NCBI RefSeq assembly: GCF_045310675.1
Contig: NZ_JBJHZZ010000001.1
Location: forward strand, 835,333-899,332
DNA from: Clostridium_AT stratigraminis
GTDB taxonomy: Bacteria; Bacillota; Clostridia; Clostridiales; Clostridiaceae
Length of the DNA stretch: 64,000 nucleotides
Direction: 5' to 3'
In this document: positions 23,858 to 32,394 of the stretch, piece after piece
How positions within the stretch are numbered: the stretch's first letter is position 1
Layout of the letters: each line of letters begins with the position of its first letter
Program-made: the position numbers and the translations under genes
The notes under the pieces: generated by a model
Seen by the model: the letters and a program-made list of their open reading frames with translations, nothing else
Database searches by the model: none
What the model was told of the DNA's origin: nothing

Positions 23858-25264
23858 ATGTCTCTTGTAAACAAGCTATTTGACAGCGAATTAAAAGTTG
23901 TAAATTTAGGACTTGAGTCCTTTTGCAAGGATTTAAAGGAGCAGCATGTATCTTGCATTCATGTAAATTGGAGACCCCCAAGCGCGGCTAGCAAGTTGCT
24001 TGGAAGGCTTGAAGAGGAAGATATAAAAGAAAAAATAGAAAATGCTAATAAAGAAGCTGTAAACAGATTATTAGAGGCTCAGCCGGTTATTTTAGGTGTA
24101 GGCACTGCAGGCTCAGATATTCCAGGCATGACTAAGAGAACAATCCTTCATGCAGGACCTCCAATAACTTGGGATAGAATGAGCGAGCCGTTAAAAGGAG
24201 CAATTGTAGGAGGCCTTATTTATGAAGGGTTGGCTCCTAATGAAGAAGAGGCAAGAGCCTTAGCTGCTTCCGGAGAAATAATCTTTGACCCTTGCCATCA
24301 TCACAGTACTGTAGGACCAATGGCTGGAGTAGTAACTTATTCTATGCCAGTTTGGAAATTGCAAAATAAAGCCTTTGGAAATTATGCCTACTGCACTTTT
24401 AATGAAGGTTTGGGCAAGGTGCTTAGATTTGGTGCCTTTGGAGGTGAAGTTATAAATAGGCTTAACTGGATGGAAAAAAACCTAGCACCAGTACTTAAGG
24501 AGGCTTTGGAACTAAAGGGTGAAATAGATTTAAAGACAATTATAGCTCAAATTCTTCAAATGGGTGATGAAGGTCACAATAGAAATAAAGCAGGTACTTC
24601 ACTTGTATTTAGAGAAATAGCACCGTACATTGTAAGAACTAGTTTTTCAGATGCTATGAAGGCGGAGGTTCTATCTTTTATAGATAGAAATGATCACTTT
24701 TTCCTAAATATTTCAATGCCAGCTTGTAAGTGCAGTTTGGATCCATTAATGGATATAGAATACAGTACTATAGTTTATACAATGTCCAGAAATGGTACTG
24801 ACTTTGGTATAAGAGTAAGCGGTACTGGAAATGAGTGGTTTACAGCACCATGTGAGATCGTTCAAGGCTTATATTTTCCTGGCTTTGATGAAAAGGATGC
24901 AAATCCTGATATAGGAGATAGCTGTATTACAGAAACAGCTGGCATTGGTGGTTTTGCAATGGCAACAGCTCCAGCTATAGTACAGTTTGTAGGAGGAACA
25001 CCTAAGGATGCTATAAATTATACGAACAGCATGTATGAAATAACTTGTGCTGAAAACAATGCCTATAAGCTTCCAAACTTAAACTTTAAAGGAACTCCTA
25101 CAGGAATTGATGTAAGAAAGGTTATAGAAACTTCAATACTTCCAGTAATAAATACAGGTATTGCCTGCAATAGGGCTGGAGTAGGTCAGGTAGGTGCAGG
25201 AATAGTTCATCCACCTATGAAATGTTTCGAAGATGCCTTAAAGGCATTTATAAATAAAATATAA
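23858..25264 (+). CDS. allG: DUF1116 protein YlbE/AllG
   Basis: A 468-residue protein of the DUF1116 family that always accompanies FdrA; E. coli AllG (YlbE) is part of oxamate carbamoyltransferase. Conserved stretches visible are HVNWRPPSAASKLLGRLE near residue 35, GVGTAGSDIPGMTKRTILHAGPPI near 78, GEIIFDPCHHHSTVGPMAGV near 144, QMGDEGHNRNKAG near 238, and RNGTDFGIRVSG near 310. AAAGGAGGTG precedes the ATG. It lies 22 bases after fdrA, in the same operon, and is followed by a tandem hairpin repeat. Confidence 0.9.
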   Translation: MSLVNKLFDSELKVVNLGLESFCKDLKEQHVSCIHVNWRPPSAASKLLGRLEEEDIKEKIENANKEAVNRLLEAQPVILGVGTAGSDIPGMTKRTILHAGPPITWDRMSEPLKGAIVGGLIYEGLAPNEEEARALAASGEIIFDPCHHHSTVGPMAGVVTYSMPVWKLQNKAFGNYAYCTFNEGLGKVLRFGAFGGEVINRLNWMEKNLAPVLKEALELKGEIDLKTIIAQILQMGDEGHNRNKAGTSLVFREIAPYIVRTSFSDAMKAEVLSFIDRNDHFFLNISMPACKCSLDPLMDIEYSTIVYTMSRNGTDFGIRVSGTGNEWFTAPCEIVQGLYFPGFDEKDANPDIGDSCITETAGIGGFAMATAPAIVQFVGGTPKDAINYTNSMYEITCAENNAYKLPNLNFKGTPTGIDVRKVIETSILPVINTGIACNRAGVGQVGAGIVHPPMKCFEDALKAFINKI

Positions 25265-25270
25265 AAAAAG

Positions 25271-25360
25271 CTGGAGGCGTAACAATTAATAATTGTTACG
25301 TACCCAAAAAAATAACTGGAGGCACAACAATTAATAATTGTTGTGTACCCCAAAAAATAG
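25271..25360 (+). repeat. Tandem 45-bp repeat, each unit with an SD-like motif and a hairpin
   Basis: Two units (25271-25315 and 25316-25360) begin CTGGAGGC and contain a perfect inverted repeat with a shared core AACAATT-AAT-AATTGTT. The outer pairs differ in a compensating way: CGT/ACG at 25278-25300 versus CAC/GTG at 25323-25345. Both end GTACCC followed by A-rich sequence. A third, partial start, CAGGAGGG, is the real ribosome site of the next gene. Confidence 0.8.
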
Positions 25361-25374
25361 CAGGAGGGTTATAA

Positions 25375-26169
25375 ATGAATATTATTGATACCTTTAAAAA
25401 TGTAAAGATGTATGATTTAACTCAAAAAATTAGTCACTTAACACCACCTTGGCCAACCTATGAGCCTCTAGAAATTAAATTCTTTAAAAGATTATCTTCA
25501 AATGGCGCAAACGGGCAAGTTCTAACTCATTCAAATCATGTAGGAACTCATTTAGATGGATCACTTCATTTTTGTACACATGGAAGAGATATAGCTAGTA
25601 TTCCTTTAACTGATTTAATAGGACCAGGAGTAGTAGTTGATATCTCTGATATTGCAGAAGACTATGACATTTATACTTCAAAGGACATAATGGAAAGAGC
25701 CGATGTAAGAAAGGGAGATATTTTGATAATACACACAGGTTATCATAAATATGCTTGGGATGAGCCAGAAGCTGATGAAGAAAGAGTTATGCTAAGGCAT
25801 CCAGGACCTACAAAAGAATTTGCTAATTGGTGCAAGGAAATGGAATTTAAGTGGATAGGCGTTGACTGCGGTTCTGCAGACCATCCAATGAATACAAAGA
25901 TTCGTGAATGGTGTCCAAAAGAAGCAGTTAAAGCAGATAAATTCTTAAAAGCTAAATATGGAAAGGGTTTAGAAGATTTCTGGCCATCTGATGATTATCA
26001 ATTAATGCACTACGATCTGTTCCCACTTGATATTATACATGCTGAAAATGTTGGCGGAGAAATAGATAAGGTGCTTGGAAAGAGACTAATTATTGGTATA
26101 TATCCATGGAGATTTGAAGGAGGAGAATCCTGTATTTCCCGTATAGTAGCTTATGATATGGAAGAATAA
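25375..26169 (+). CDS. Cyclase/kynurenine-formamidase-like metal-dependent hydrolase
   Basis: A 264-residue member of the cyclase family (kynurenine formamidase, isatin hydrolase), which hydrolyses cyclic or formyl amides using a metal. The metal-site signature HSNHVGTHLDGSLHF (about residues 56-70, HxGTHxDxxxHF) is complete, and WIGVDCGSADHPMN carries a further conserved DxxSxD-like element. CAGGAGGG precedes the ATG. In this heterocycle-degradation setting it is a candidate ring-opening amidohydrolase. The substrate is inferred, not shown. Confidence 0.85.
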   Translation: MNIIDTFKNVKMYDLTQKISHLTPPWPTYEPLEIKFFKRLSSNGANGQVLTHSNHVGTHLDGSLHFCTHGRDIASIPLTDLIGPGVVVDISDIAEDYDIYTSKDIMERADVRKGDILIIHTGYHKYAWDEPEADEERVMLRHPGPTKEFANWCKEMEFKWIGVDCGSADHPMNTKIREWCPKEAVKADKFLKAKYGKGLEDFWPSDDYQLMHYDLFPLDIIHAENVGGEIDKVLGKRLIIGIYPWRFEGGESCISRIVAYDMEE

Positions 26170-26198
26170 ATAAATTTATATTGAAAGGATGATTAAAA

Positions 26199-26882
26199 AT
26201 GATAGTAGATAAAATGGAGCAAAGCTTAAGACCTGTAGAAACCCCATTACCAGAATATCCTGCAAAGTATATTACCCTTGCAACTGGAGAAAAGATGGTT
26301 ATTCGCCAAATTACTAGAGATGAGGTTCCTCATATATTAGAAGCAGTTAAACCTCTTATGACTGTAGAAAAGGATTTTTATGATATAGTTGCATCAAGAA
26401 TGTATTCAGAGCTATTAGGCTACTACCGCTATAGAGTTAAAGATGAATATTGTTTAATAGGAACAATAGATGGCGTTATTGTTGGTATTGTTAATGGGCG
26501 TACAGTTGATGATAAAGTAGGTATGTCCTATCACACTATGACTCTAAGACAAGGTTTAAGAATAGGAGCTCAATTATTTGCTGCTAAAATGGAATATCAT
26601 CTTGATTATTTAAATCAAGATGAGGTTTGGATAGTTGCTGAGAGTCCAAATGGCTTTAAGAGATGGATGATAGAATATGAATTAGAATCAAGACCAGAAA
26701 TTTGGCATGAGCTTGGAGGAGTACCAACTTATGTTTTAACTAAGGCATTATGGGAAAAACATAAAGCTTCAAAATGTACTGGTAGAAGACCAGTTAAGGA
26801 AGAACTTCTTAAGACTTCTGAAAACCCAATCCTCCCAGAAACTTATGCACAAATTCCAGGATATAAAAGATGCGAGAAGTAG
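26199..26882 (+). CDS. GNAT-like protein of unknown function
   Basis: Not recognised with certainty. The 227-residue product has a GNAT-like order of elements: YITLATGEKMVIRQITRDEVPHILE at residues 24-48, DEYCLIGTIDGVIVGIVNGRTVD near 83, then SYHTMTLRQGLRIGAQLFAAKMEYHL, which resembles an acetyl-CoA-binding helix but lacks the usual RxxGxG/A loop. Its end overlaps the thiolase-like gene by 13 bases, so the products are probably made together. It could be a degenerate acetyltransferase serving as a partner protein. Confidence 0.55.
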   Translation: MIVDKMEQSLRPVETPLPEYPAKYITLATGEKMVIRQITRDEVPHILEAVKPLMTVEKDFYDIVASRMYSELLGYYRYRVKDEYCLIGTIDGVIVGIVNGRTVDDKVGMSYHTMTLRQGLRIGAQLFAAKMEYHLDYLNQDEVWIVAESPNGFKRWMIEYELESRPEIWHELGGVPTYVLTKALWEKHKASKCTGRRPVKEELLKTSENPILPETYAQIPGYKRCEK

Positions 26883-28066
26883 GAATTGTAGGTGTTGGTC
26901 ATACTAAGTTTGGTAAATGGGCGGGAGGAACCTTTACTGATATGCTTAGTTTGGCAGCTGTTGAAGCACTAGATGATGCAGGTGTTAAAACCGGTGAAGG
27001 ACATGGAATCGATCAGGTATTCGTAGCATCCATGGGCTCAGGTATAATAAATAGACAAAGTGGAATTGCTTCAGCCTTGGTTGATACACTAAATTTAAGA
27101 CCTGCAATGGCTGAAACTATAGAAAATGGTCCAGCTTCTGGAGCATCAGCTATAAAATTAGGTTATATGGCAATTGCTAGTGGCATATGCGACGCTGTAC
27201 TTGTTGTAGGCGGGGAAATGATGAGAGTTGTAAGTGGCTGGGAAGGCACAGACTTTGTAGCTACAATGCTGCATCCTGAAGCAGAATACAATTATGGTTT
27301 AACCCTTCCTGCTTTTGCTGGAATGTTTACAAAGCTTTGTATGGAGAAGTATGGAATAACTGAAAAGGACTTATCCATAGTTTCAGTTAAAAATCATGAA
27401 CAGGCAGTTCATAATCCAGTAGCACACATTCATGTTGTACCTAATTTATATGCAATTACAGAGGATGAGGATGCTCATGTTATTAATCCTTATGTAGCAG
27501 AGCCCTTAAGAATGTATCATGTTTGCCCTGTATCTGATGGAGCAGCAGCAGTGCTTTTATGTGCCATGGATAAGGCAGATAGATTTAGTAAAAAACCTGT
27601 AAAAATTGCCGGTATTGGCCAGGCAACAGATACTCATGCCGTAGCAGAAAGAGAAGTACCTACTGATCTATTAGCAGTAAGACTTGCGGCACAAAAGGCT
27701 TATAAAATGGCTGGACTTACTCCAAAGGATATGGATGTGGCAGAGCTTCATGATGCCTTCCAAATACTTGAGATAGTTGAATCTGAAGAGGTTGGTTTCT
27801 TTGAAAGAGGTCAAGGCCATATTGCTGCTAGAAATGGTGAAACAAGGGTTGGTGGAAAAATACCTATAAATACTTCAGGAGGACTTAAGGCTAAAGGACA
27901 TCCACTTGGAGCAACTGGAGTTTCACAGATTGTTGAAATAGTAAAGCAGCTAAGAGGAGAGGCTGCAGGCAGGCAAGTTGAAGGAGCCAAAGCAGGTCTT
28001 GCAGTTAATTTTGGAGGCTTTGGAAATAATGTGGTAGCAACAATTTTAGTAAAGGAGGCGGAGTAA
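26870..28066 (+). CDS. SCP2-type thiolase homologue without the catalytic cysteine
   Basis: A 398-residue thiolase-fold protein. The nucleophile position, normally cysteine in a C-A-S-G motif, reads IENGPASGASA with Pro88 (codon CCA at 27131). The HDCF motif of SCP2 thiolases reads HDAF near residue 293. The C-terminal histidine loop KGHPLGATG near 343 is intact, and the final NFGGFGNN has no cysteine. Ordinary Claisen thiolase chemistry therefore looks impossible. The next gene, two bases on, encodes a DUF35 protein. In actinobacterial steroid degradation a cysteine-less SCP2-thiolase homologue (Ltp2) works with a DUF35 domain as a retro-aldolase acting on acyl-CoA. A similar C-C lyase role is the best guess. 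Confidence 0.85.
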   Translation: MREVGIVGVGHTKFGKWAGGTFTDMLSLAAVEALDDAGVKTGEGHGIDQVFVASMGSGIINRQSGIASALVDTLNLRPAMAETIENGPASGASAIKLGYMAIASGICDAVLVVGGEMMRVVSGWEGTDFVATMLHPEAEYNYGLTLPAFAGMFTKLCMEKYGITEKDLSIVSVKNHEQAVHNPVAHIHVVPNLYAITEDEDAHVINPYVAEPLRMYHVCPVSDGAAAVLLCAMDKADRFSKKPVKIAGIGQATDTHAVAEREVPTDLLAVRLAAQKAYKMAGLTPKDMDVAELHDAFQILEIVESEEVGFFERGQGHIAARNGETRVGGKIPINTSGGLKAKGHPLGATGVSQIVEIVKQLRGEAAGRQVEGAKAGLAVNFGGFGNNVVATILVKEAE

Positions 28067-28067
28067 A

Positions 28068-28406
28068 ATGAGTGAGAAAATGTATGCTTATAAATGTACA
28101 GCTTGCGGAGAACTCCACCATCCAAAGCATTATGTATGTAGAAAATGCGGTGCTAGGGACTTTGAGGAAATAGAACTTGAAGGAGAAGTTACCCTTGTAA
28201 CCTATACAAGAGTATATAATCTTCCAGAAGGCTATATGAAGCCATATATTGCCTTTGGTATAGTTAAATTTAATAATGGTTTAACTGTAAGCGGTCAAAT
28301 AGAAGCTGAAAACTTAAAAATAGGTATGAAGCTAAAGACTACTGTTGGTATTATAAAAGAAGGTATAGGATTAGATTACTATGGGTTTATTTTTAAACCG
28401 GTATAA
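28068..28406 (+). CDS. Zn-ribbon OB-fold protein (DUF35/ChsH2-like)
   Basis: A 112-residue acyl-CoA-associated protein. The N-terminal rubredoxin-like zinc ribbon is visible as YKCTACGELHHPKHYVCRKCGA, with cysteines at 10, 13, 24 and 27. The OB fold follows, with EGEVTLVTYTRVYNLPEGYMKPYIAFGIVKF. Proteins of this kind bind CoA esters and serve as partners of thiolase-fold enzymes. It starts two bases after the thiolase-like gene, with AAAGGAGGCGG as ribosome site, so the two almost surely form a complex. Confidence 0.9.
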   Translation: MSEKMYAYKCTACGELHHPKHYVCRKCGARDFEEIELEGEVTLVTYTRVYNLPEGYMKPYIAFGIVKFNNGLTVSGQIEAENLKIGMKLKTTVGIIKEGIGLDYYGFIFKPV

Positions 28407-28479
28407 CCTTAATACGCATAAATAATTAGTAACAAAAATAAATATATAATAAATAACTTTAGAATCTAAATTAAGTTAC

Positions 28480-28543
28480 AAAAAACCCCTAATAATACTG
28501 CATGGTTTTTCATAAATGCTAAGTATACTAGGGGGTTTTTTTG
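28480..28543 (+). terminator. Terminator after the DUF35 gene
   Basis: AAAACCCCTA (28481-28491) pairs with TAGGGGGTTTT around a long, partly paired loop, and is followed by a T run. It separates the AllFGH/thiolase operon from the molybdenum hydroxylase genes. Confidence 0.8.
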
Positions 28544-28618
28544 TATATAAATTAATTGGAGTATTAAAGTACTTATCAGGTAAAGGTAATTTAAAAAATA
28601 GGGATTGGAGGGATTAAA

Positions 28619-29446
28619 TTGCAAGAATTACAGTACTTCAAGCCAATGTGCTTAAATGATGCGCTTGAATTATTAAATAAACATGGTAAAGACATAAGAA
28701 TTTTAGCCGGTGGTACAGATTTAATTATTGCTCTTAAAGATAAGCTTATAGTTTCTCCCCGTATATTAGACATTAAAGCAATAGATGAGCTCAAGAATAT
28801 TAGTTATTCCAATGAAGAAGGCCTAACAATAGGAGCAGCTGTAAGCTTAAATGATATCATAAATTCAAAGGAAATAATAGAAAACTATCCTATTTTGGTA
28901 GAAGGAGCTAAAAATTTAGCAAATAGTCTTCTTAGAAATAGGGCAACCCTAGTAGGGAATCTATGTAATGCATCTCCAGGCGGGGATATGCTTTCACCAT
29001 CAATTGTACTTGAAGGAGTAGCAGAAATAGCTTCAATTGATGGCATTAGAAAAGTACCTCTTAAGGAATTTTTTATAGGAGTTAAAAGGACTATTTTAAA
29101 AGAAAATGAAATTGTAACCAGAGTGATTTTCCCATTCATAAAAGGAAAAGGAAAATACTTAAGAAAATCAAGAATAAAAGGTCATGATCTTGCACAAGTG
29201 GCTGTGGCAGCATTTTTAAAATCTGATGGCGTGCTTAATATAGCAATAGGTGCTGCAGGACCAACACCTGTAATAGTTGAAGGACTTAAAAATATAGATG
29301 TTATTAAACAGCAAGATGAAATTATAGCAAAGGTTAAGAGTGCTATTAAGCCTATAAAAGATCAAAGGGCGAGTAAAGAATTTAGAATTGCTATGGCTGA
29401 ATATCTAACTAAGCAAATTTTATATGAACTAGGGGAGGCGCAATAA
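28619..29446 (+). CDS. Molybdenum hydroxylase FAD-binding subunit (xanthine dehydrogenase family)
   Basis: Medium subunit of a xanthine dehydrogenase-type hydroxylase; it carries FAD and passes electrons to NAD or another acceptor. The 275-residue protein shows ILAGGTDLIIALKDK near residue 28 and LLRNRATLVGNLCNASPGGDMLSPSIVL near 102, both FAD-binding signatures. The start is TTG behind GGAGGG. The 2Fe-2S and Mo subunits follow with gaps of 2 bases each, forming a compact three-gene unit. Confidence 0.92.
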   Translation: MQELQYFKPMCLNDALELLNKHGKDIRILAGGTDLIIALKDKLIVSPRILDIKAIDELKNISYSNEEGLTIGAAVSLNDIINSKEIIENYPILVEGAKNLANSLLRNRATLVGNLCNASPGGDMLSPSIVLEGVAEIASIDGIRKVPLKEFFIGVKRTILKENEIVTRVIFPFIKGKGKYLRKSRIKGHDLAQVAVAAFLKSDGVLNIAIGAAGPTPVIVEGLKNIDVIKQQDEIIAKVKSAIKPIKDQRASKEFRIAMAEYLTKQILYELGEAQ

Positions 29447-29448
29447 GC

Positions 29449-29961
29449 ATGAAGGAAAAGATACATTTATATGTCAATGGTGATGAGGTTTATGCTGAAA
29501 TAGCTTCAAATAAAACCTTGCTTTATCTTTTAAGAGAGGAGTTAGGATTAACAGGGACTAAGGAAGGCTGTGGTGCAGGAGAATGTGGTGCTTGTACAGT
29601 AATACTAAATGGTAAAGCTGTAAACTCTTGTTTAGTAATGGCTTTAGAAGCTGCAGAGGGAGAGGTCTTTACAATCGAAGGAGAAGCAAAAAATGGAGAA
29701 TTATCTATTCTTCAAAAATCCTTTATTAAACATAATGGTCTTCAGTGTGGTTTCTGTACTCCGGGAATGGTTATGTCAGCAAGAGCTTTATTAAACAAAA
29801 ATCCAAGCCCAAGCAAAGAGGAAATTATAGAGGCAATGCAAGGAAATTTATGCAGATGCACAGGCTATGAAAGTATTATTGAATCAGTAGAAGCAGCTGC
29901 ACATGGTGAAGCAGAAATTGTTAATCTTTATGCTTTGGATATGAAGGCTAAGGGGGAATAA
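29449..29961 (+). CDS. Molybdenum hydroxylase 2Fe-2S subunit
   Basis: Small subunit of 170 residues with two [2Fe-2S] clusters. The plant-ferredoxin-type cluster is seen in GCGAGECGACTVILNGKAVNSCL (cysteines in CGAGECGAC plus a later C). The second is in GLQCGFCTPGMVM with NLCRCTGY. It conveys electrons from the Mo centre to FAD. GGGGAGGCG lies just before the ATG. Confidence 0.95.
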   Translation: MKEKIHLYVNGDEVYAEIASNKTLLYLLREELGLTGTKEGCGAGECGACTVILNGKAVNSCLVMALEAAEGEVFTIEGEAKNGELSILQKSFIKHNGLQCGFCTPGMVMSARALLNKNPSPSKEEIIEAMQGNLCRCTGYESIIESVEAAAHGEAEIVNLYALDMKAKGE

Positions 29962-29963
29962 CA

Positions 29964-32306
29964 ATGAATTATGATTATGTAGGAAAAGGAATATCTAGAT
30001 TAGACGGCATAGAAAAGGTTACAGGGGAAGCACAGTATGTTCATGACATAAAGCTTCAAGGCATGCTTTATGCAAAAGTAAAAACCAGTCCCTATGCCCA
30101 TGCAAGAATAATTAGTATCGATACTTCTAAGGCTAAAGCACTAGCAGGAGTCAAGGCGGTATTAACTGGTGCAGAGGCTTCACAGAAGTTAGGTATTTAC
30201 ATGGTTGATAGGCCAATACTTGCTGTAGGTAAGGTGAGGTATTTTGGAGAAGCAGTGGCTGCTGTTGCTGCAATTGATTTAGATACTGCAGAAAAAGCAG
30301 TAGAATTAATCGAGGTTATCTATGAAGAACTGCCTGTAATTCAACAAGTGGAAGATGCTTTAAGAAAAGATGCAGTTTTAGTTCATGAAGATATGGCTAA
30401 TAACAAATATATTGAAAACGTATTCAATCCTGAAATTGGGACAAATGTAGCAAATCACTTTAAATTGAGAAAAGGCAATATAGAAAAAGGTTTTGAAGAA
30501 GCAGATGTAATAGTTGAAAATAAATTTACTCAACCTCAAGTGCTCCATGTTCCACTGGAAACCCATAATGTCATAGCTAAATGGGGTAATGGAGATAAGA
30601 TTAAGGTATGGAGCAGTGCCCAGGCACCCTTTGCCATTAGGGATTTAATGAGTGTAGCCTTAAATATTCCCAAGCAAAATATTGATGTAACTGTACCCTA
30701 TGTAGGCGGTGGCTTTGGTGGTAAAGCAGGTATTCATTTAGAAGCCTTGGTTGCCCTTTTATCAAAGGCGGCAAAGGGAAAACCAGTGAAATTAGCTCCA
30801 ACAAGAGAAGAGGAGACTTCCACACTTCCCTGTAGGCAGGGCTTAGTTGCAAGAATTAAAACTGGGGTTAAAAAGGACGGAAAGATTGTAGCTGAAGAAA
30901 TTGAATATCTTTGGGATGCTGGAGCTTATGCTGATTATGGTGTAAATATCGGAAGAGCAGCAGGGTACTCGGCTGCTGGTCCTTATGAAGTAGATAATAT
31001 TAAGGTGGATTCCTATACTATTTATACAAATCATATCTTTGGAACTGCCTATAGAGGCTTTGGGCACGCAGAATTTTTCTGGGCAGTAGAAAGGCAAAGG
31101 GAATTAATAGCTAAAGAACTAAAGATGGATTCTTATGAATTTAGAATGAAAAATCTCTTAAAAGCTGGTTCTACTACAATAACTGGAGAACTAATTACTG
31201 AAAACACAGGTAATGTTAAAGAATGCTTAAGAATTGTTGCTGATAAGATTGACTATAAGATTCCAAAAACCGAGGAAGAAAAGGCCATGGAATTGAGTAC
31301 GGGAAAATATAGAGGAAAGGGTATTGCCGTACTTCATAAGGCACCTGCAATGCCAAGCTCCTCAGCTTCTTCAGCTTTAATACTTATGAATGAAGATGGT
31401 TCTATTAGATTTAACGTTGGAGGAATAGACTTTGGTCAAGGCACCTATACTGCACTTGCTCAAATAATTGGAGAAAGGCTTCATATTCCGATAGAGAAAA
31501 TTCATGTGGTTTCAGATACAAATACAGATACAGCGCCTTATGATTGGCAGACTGTTGCAAGCAGAATGACTGTACTTGTTGGAAATGCAGTTATTGAGGC
31601 TTGTGACGATATGCTAGAGCAAATATTAGAATTAGGAGCAGCTGCACTACATGCGGCAAAACATGAATTAGCAATTGGAGATGAGTGTGTCTTTGTAAAA
31701 CAACATCCAGAAAATACGGTTTTTTATAATCAAATGGCTGTGGGCTTCACCTATACAAATGGCAATTCCATTGGCGGGCCAATAATTGGAAGGGGTAAGA
31801 GTATTGCTCAAGGTCTTTCATTTTTAGACAAAGAAACAGGACAAGGAAGTCCAGCTCTTGATTGGACCTTTGGGGCACATGGCATAGAAATTGAAGTAAA
31901 TAAAAATACGGGAGATATAGAAATATTAAAAGTAGTTTCAGCCTTTGATGTAGGAAAGGTTATGAACGAGACGCTTCTAAAGGGTCAGGTTGTTGGAGGT
32001 ATTATTCAAGGAATCGGAACGGCTCTTTGTGAAAGTATGATCTACAATGAGAAAGGACAACTTTTAACTAAAAACTTTGTAGACTACAAAATTCCAACCA
32101 TGAGAGATTTACCTAAGGAAATAGAACTGCATTTTGTAGAAACTCCTCAACTTGATGGCCCTTATGGAGCTAGAGGTTGTGCTGAACACCCTATGATTTC
32201 TATAACTTCAGCTATTGGAAATGCAATTGCCGAGGCTACAGGAATAGAAATATATGAACTTCCATTTTCTCAAGATAAGGTATATAGAGCATTAAATAAA
32301 CAATAA
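29964..32306 (+). CDS. Molybdenum hydroxylase large subunit, molybdopterin-binding
   Basis: A 780-residue catalytic subunit of the xanthine dehydrogenase/aldehyde oxidase family that hydroxylates a heterocycle or aldehyde. Visible are VPYVGGGFGGKAGIHLEA near residue 245, YRGFGHAEFFWAVER near 360, DFGQGTYTALAQIIGERL near 490, and the active-site glutamate loop YGARGCAEHPM near 734 (usual form GVGEPP). In clostridia this family includes selenium-dependent purine hydroxylases, but no feature here proves selenium use. The nearby NCS2 permease and PucR favour a purine or related substrate. Confidence 0.92.
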   Translation: MNYDYVGKGISRLDGIEKVTGEAQYVHDIKLQGMLYAKVKTSPYAHARIISIDTSKAKALAGVKAVLTGAEASQKLGIYMVDRPILAVGKVRYFGEAVAAVAAIDLDTAEKAVELIEVIYEELPVIQQVEDALRKDAVLVHEDMANNKYIENVFNPEIGTNVANHFKLRKGNIEKGFEEADVIVENKFTQPQVLHVPLETHNVIAKWGNGDKIKVWSSAQAPFAIRDLMSVALNIPKQNIDVTVPYVGGGFGGKAGIHLEALVALLSKAAKGKPVKLAPTREEETSTLPCRQGLVARIKTGVKKDGKIVAEEIEYLWDAGAYADYGVNIGRAAGYSAAGPYEVDNIKVDSYTIYTNHIFGTAYRGFGHAEFFWAVERQRELIAKELKMDSYEFRMKNLLKAGSTTITGELITENTGNVKECLRIVADKIDYKIPKTEEEKAMELSTGKYRGKGIAVLHKAPAMPSSSASSALILMNEDGSIRFNVGGIDFGQGTYTALAQIIGERLHIPIEKIHVVSDTNTDTAPYDWQTVASRMTVLVGNAVIEACDDMLEQILELGAAALHAAKHELAIGDECVFVKQHPENTVFYNQMAVGFTYTNGNSIGGPIIGRGKSIAQGLSFLDKETGQGSPALDWTFGAHGIEIEVNKNTGDIEILKVVSAFDVGKVMNETLLKGQVVGGIIQGIGTALCESMIYNEKGQLLTKNFVDYKIPTMRDLPKEIELHFVETPQLDGPYGARGCAEHPMISITSAIGNAIAEATGIEIYELPFSQDKVYRALNKQ

Positions 32307-32321
32307 TGAACCTTACAGATT

Positions 32322-32364
32322 TGCAGTGCAGTAGAGTTTTTTAGATTTATTGCACTGCATTTTA
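32322..32364 (+). terminator. Hairpin between the Mo-subunit gene and the permease gene
   Basis: TGCAGTGCA (32322-32330) pairs with TGCACTGCA (32351-32359), followed by TTTTAT. It is a moderate terminator that may lower permease expression relative to the enzyme genes. Confidence 0.65.
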
Positions 32365-32394
32365 TAAAAATTAATAATTTAAGGAGTGTGAAAA

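Noticed and set aside
25271..25360. CRISPR-like repeat
   Set aside because: Only two contiguous units exist, with no spacers and no cas genes in the window.
28619..32306. Calling the molybdenum hydroxylase a selenium-dependent xanthine dehydrogenase
   Set aside because: Labile selenium in these enzymes leaves no sure mark in the protein sequence, and no accessory maturation genes are in the window. Only the family was called.
32307..32394. Purine riboswitch before the NCS2 permease
   Set aside because: The region holds only a simple hairpin; the conserved loop sequences of purine riboswitches are absent.
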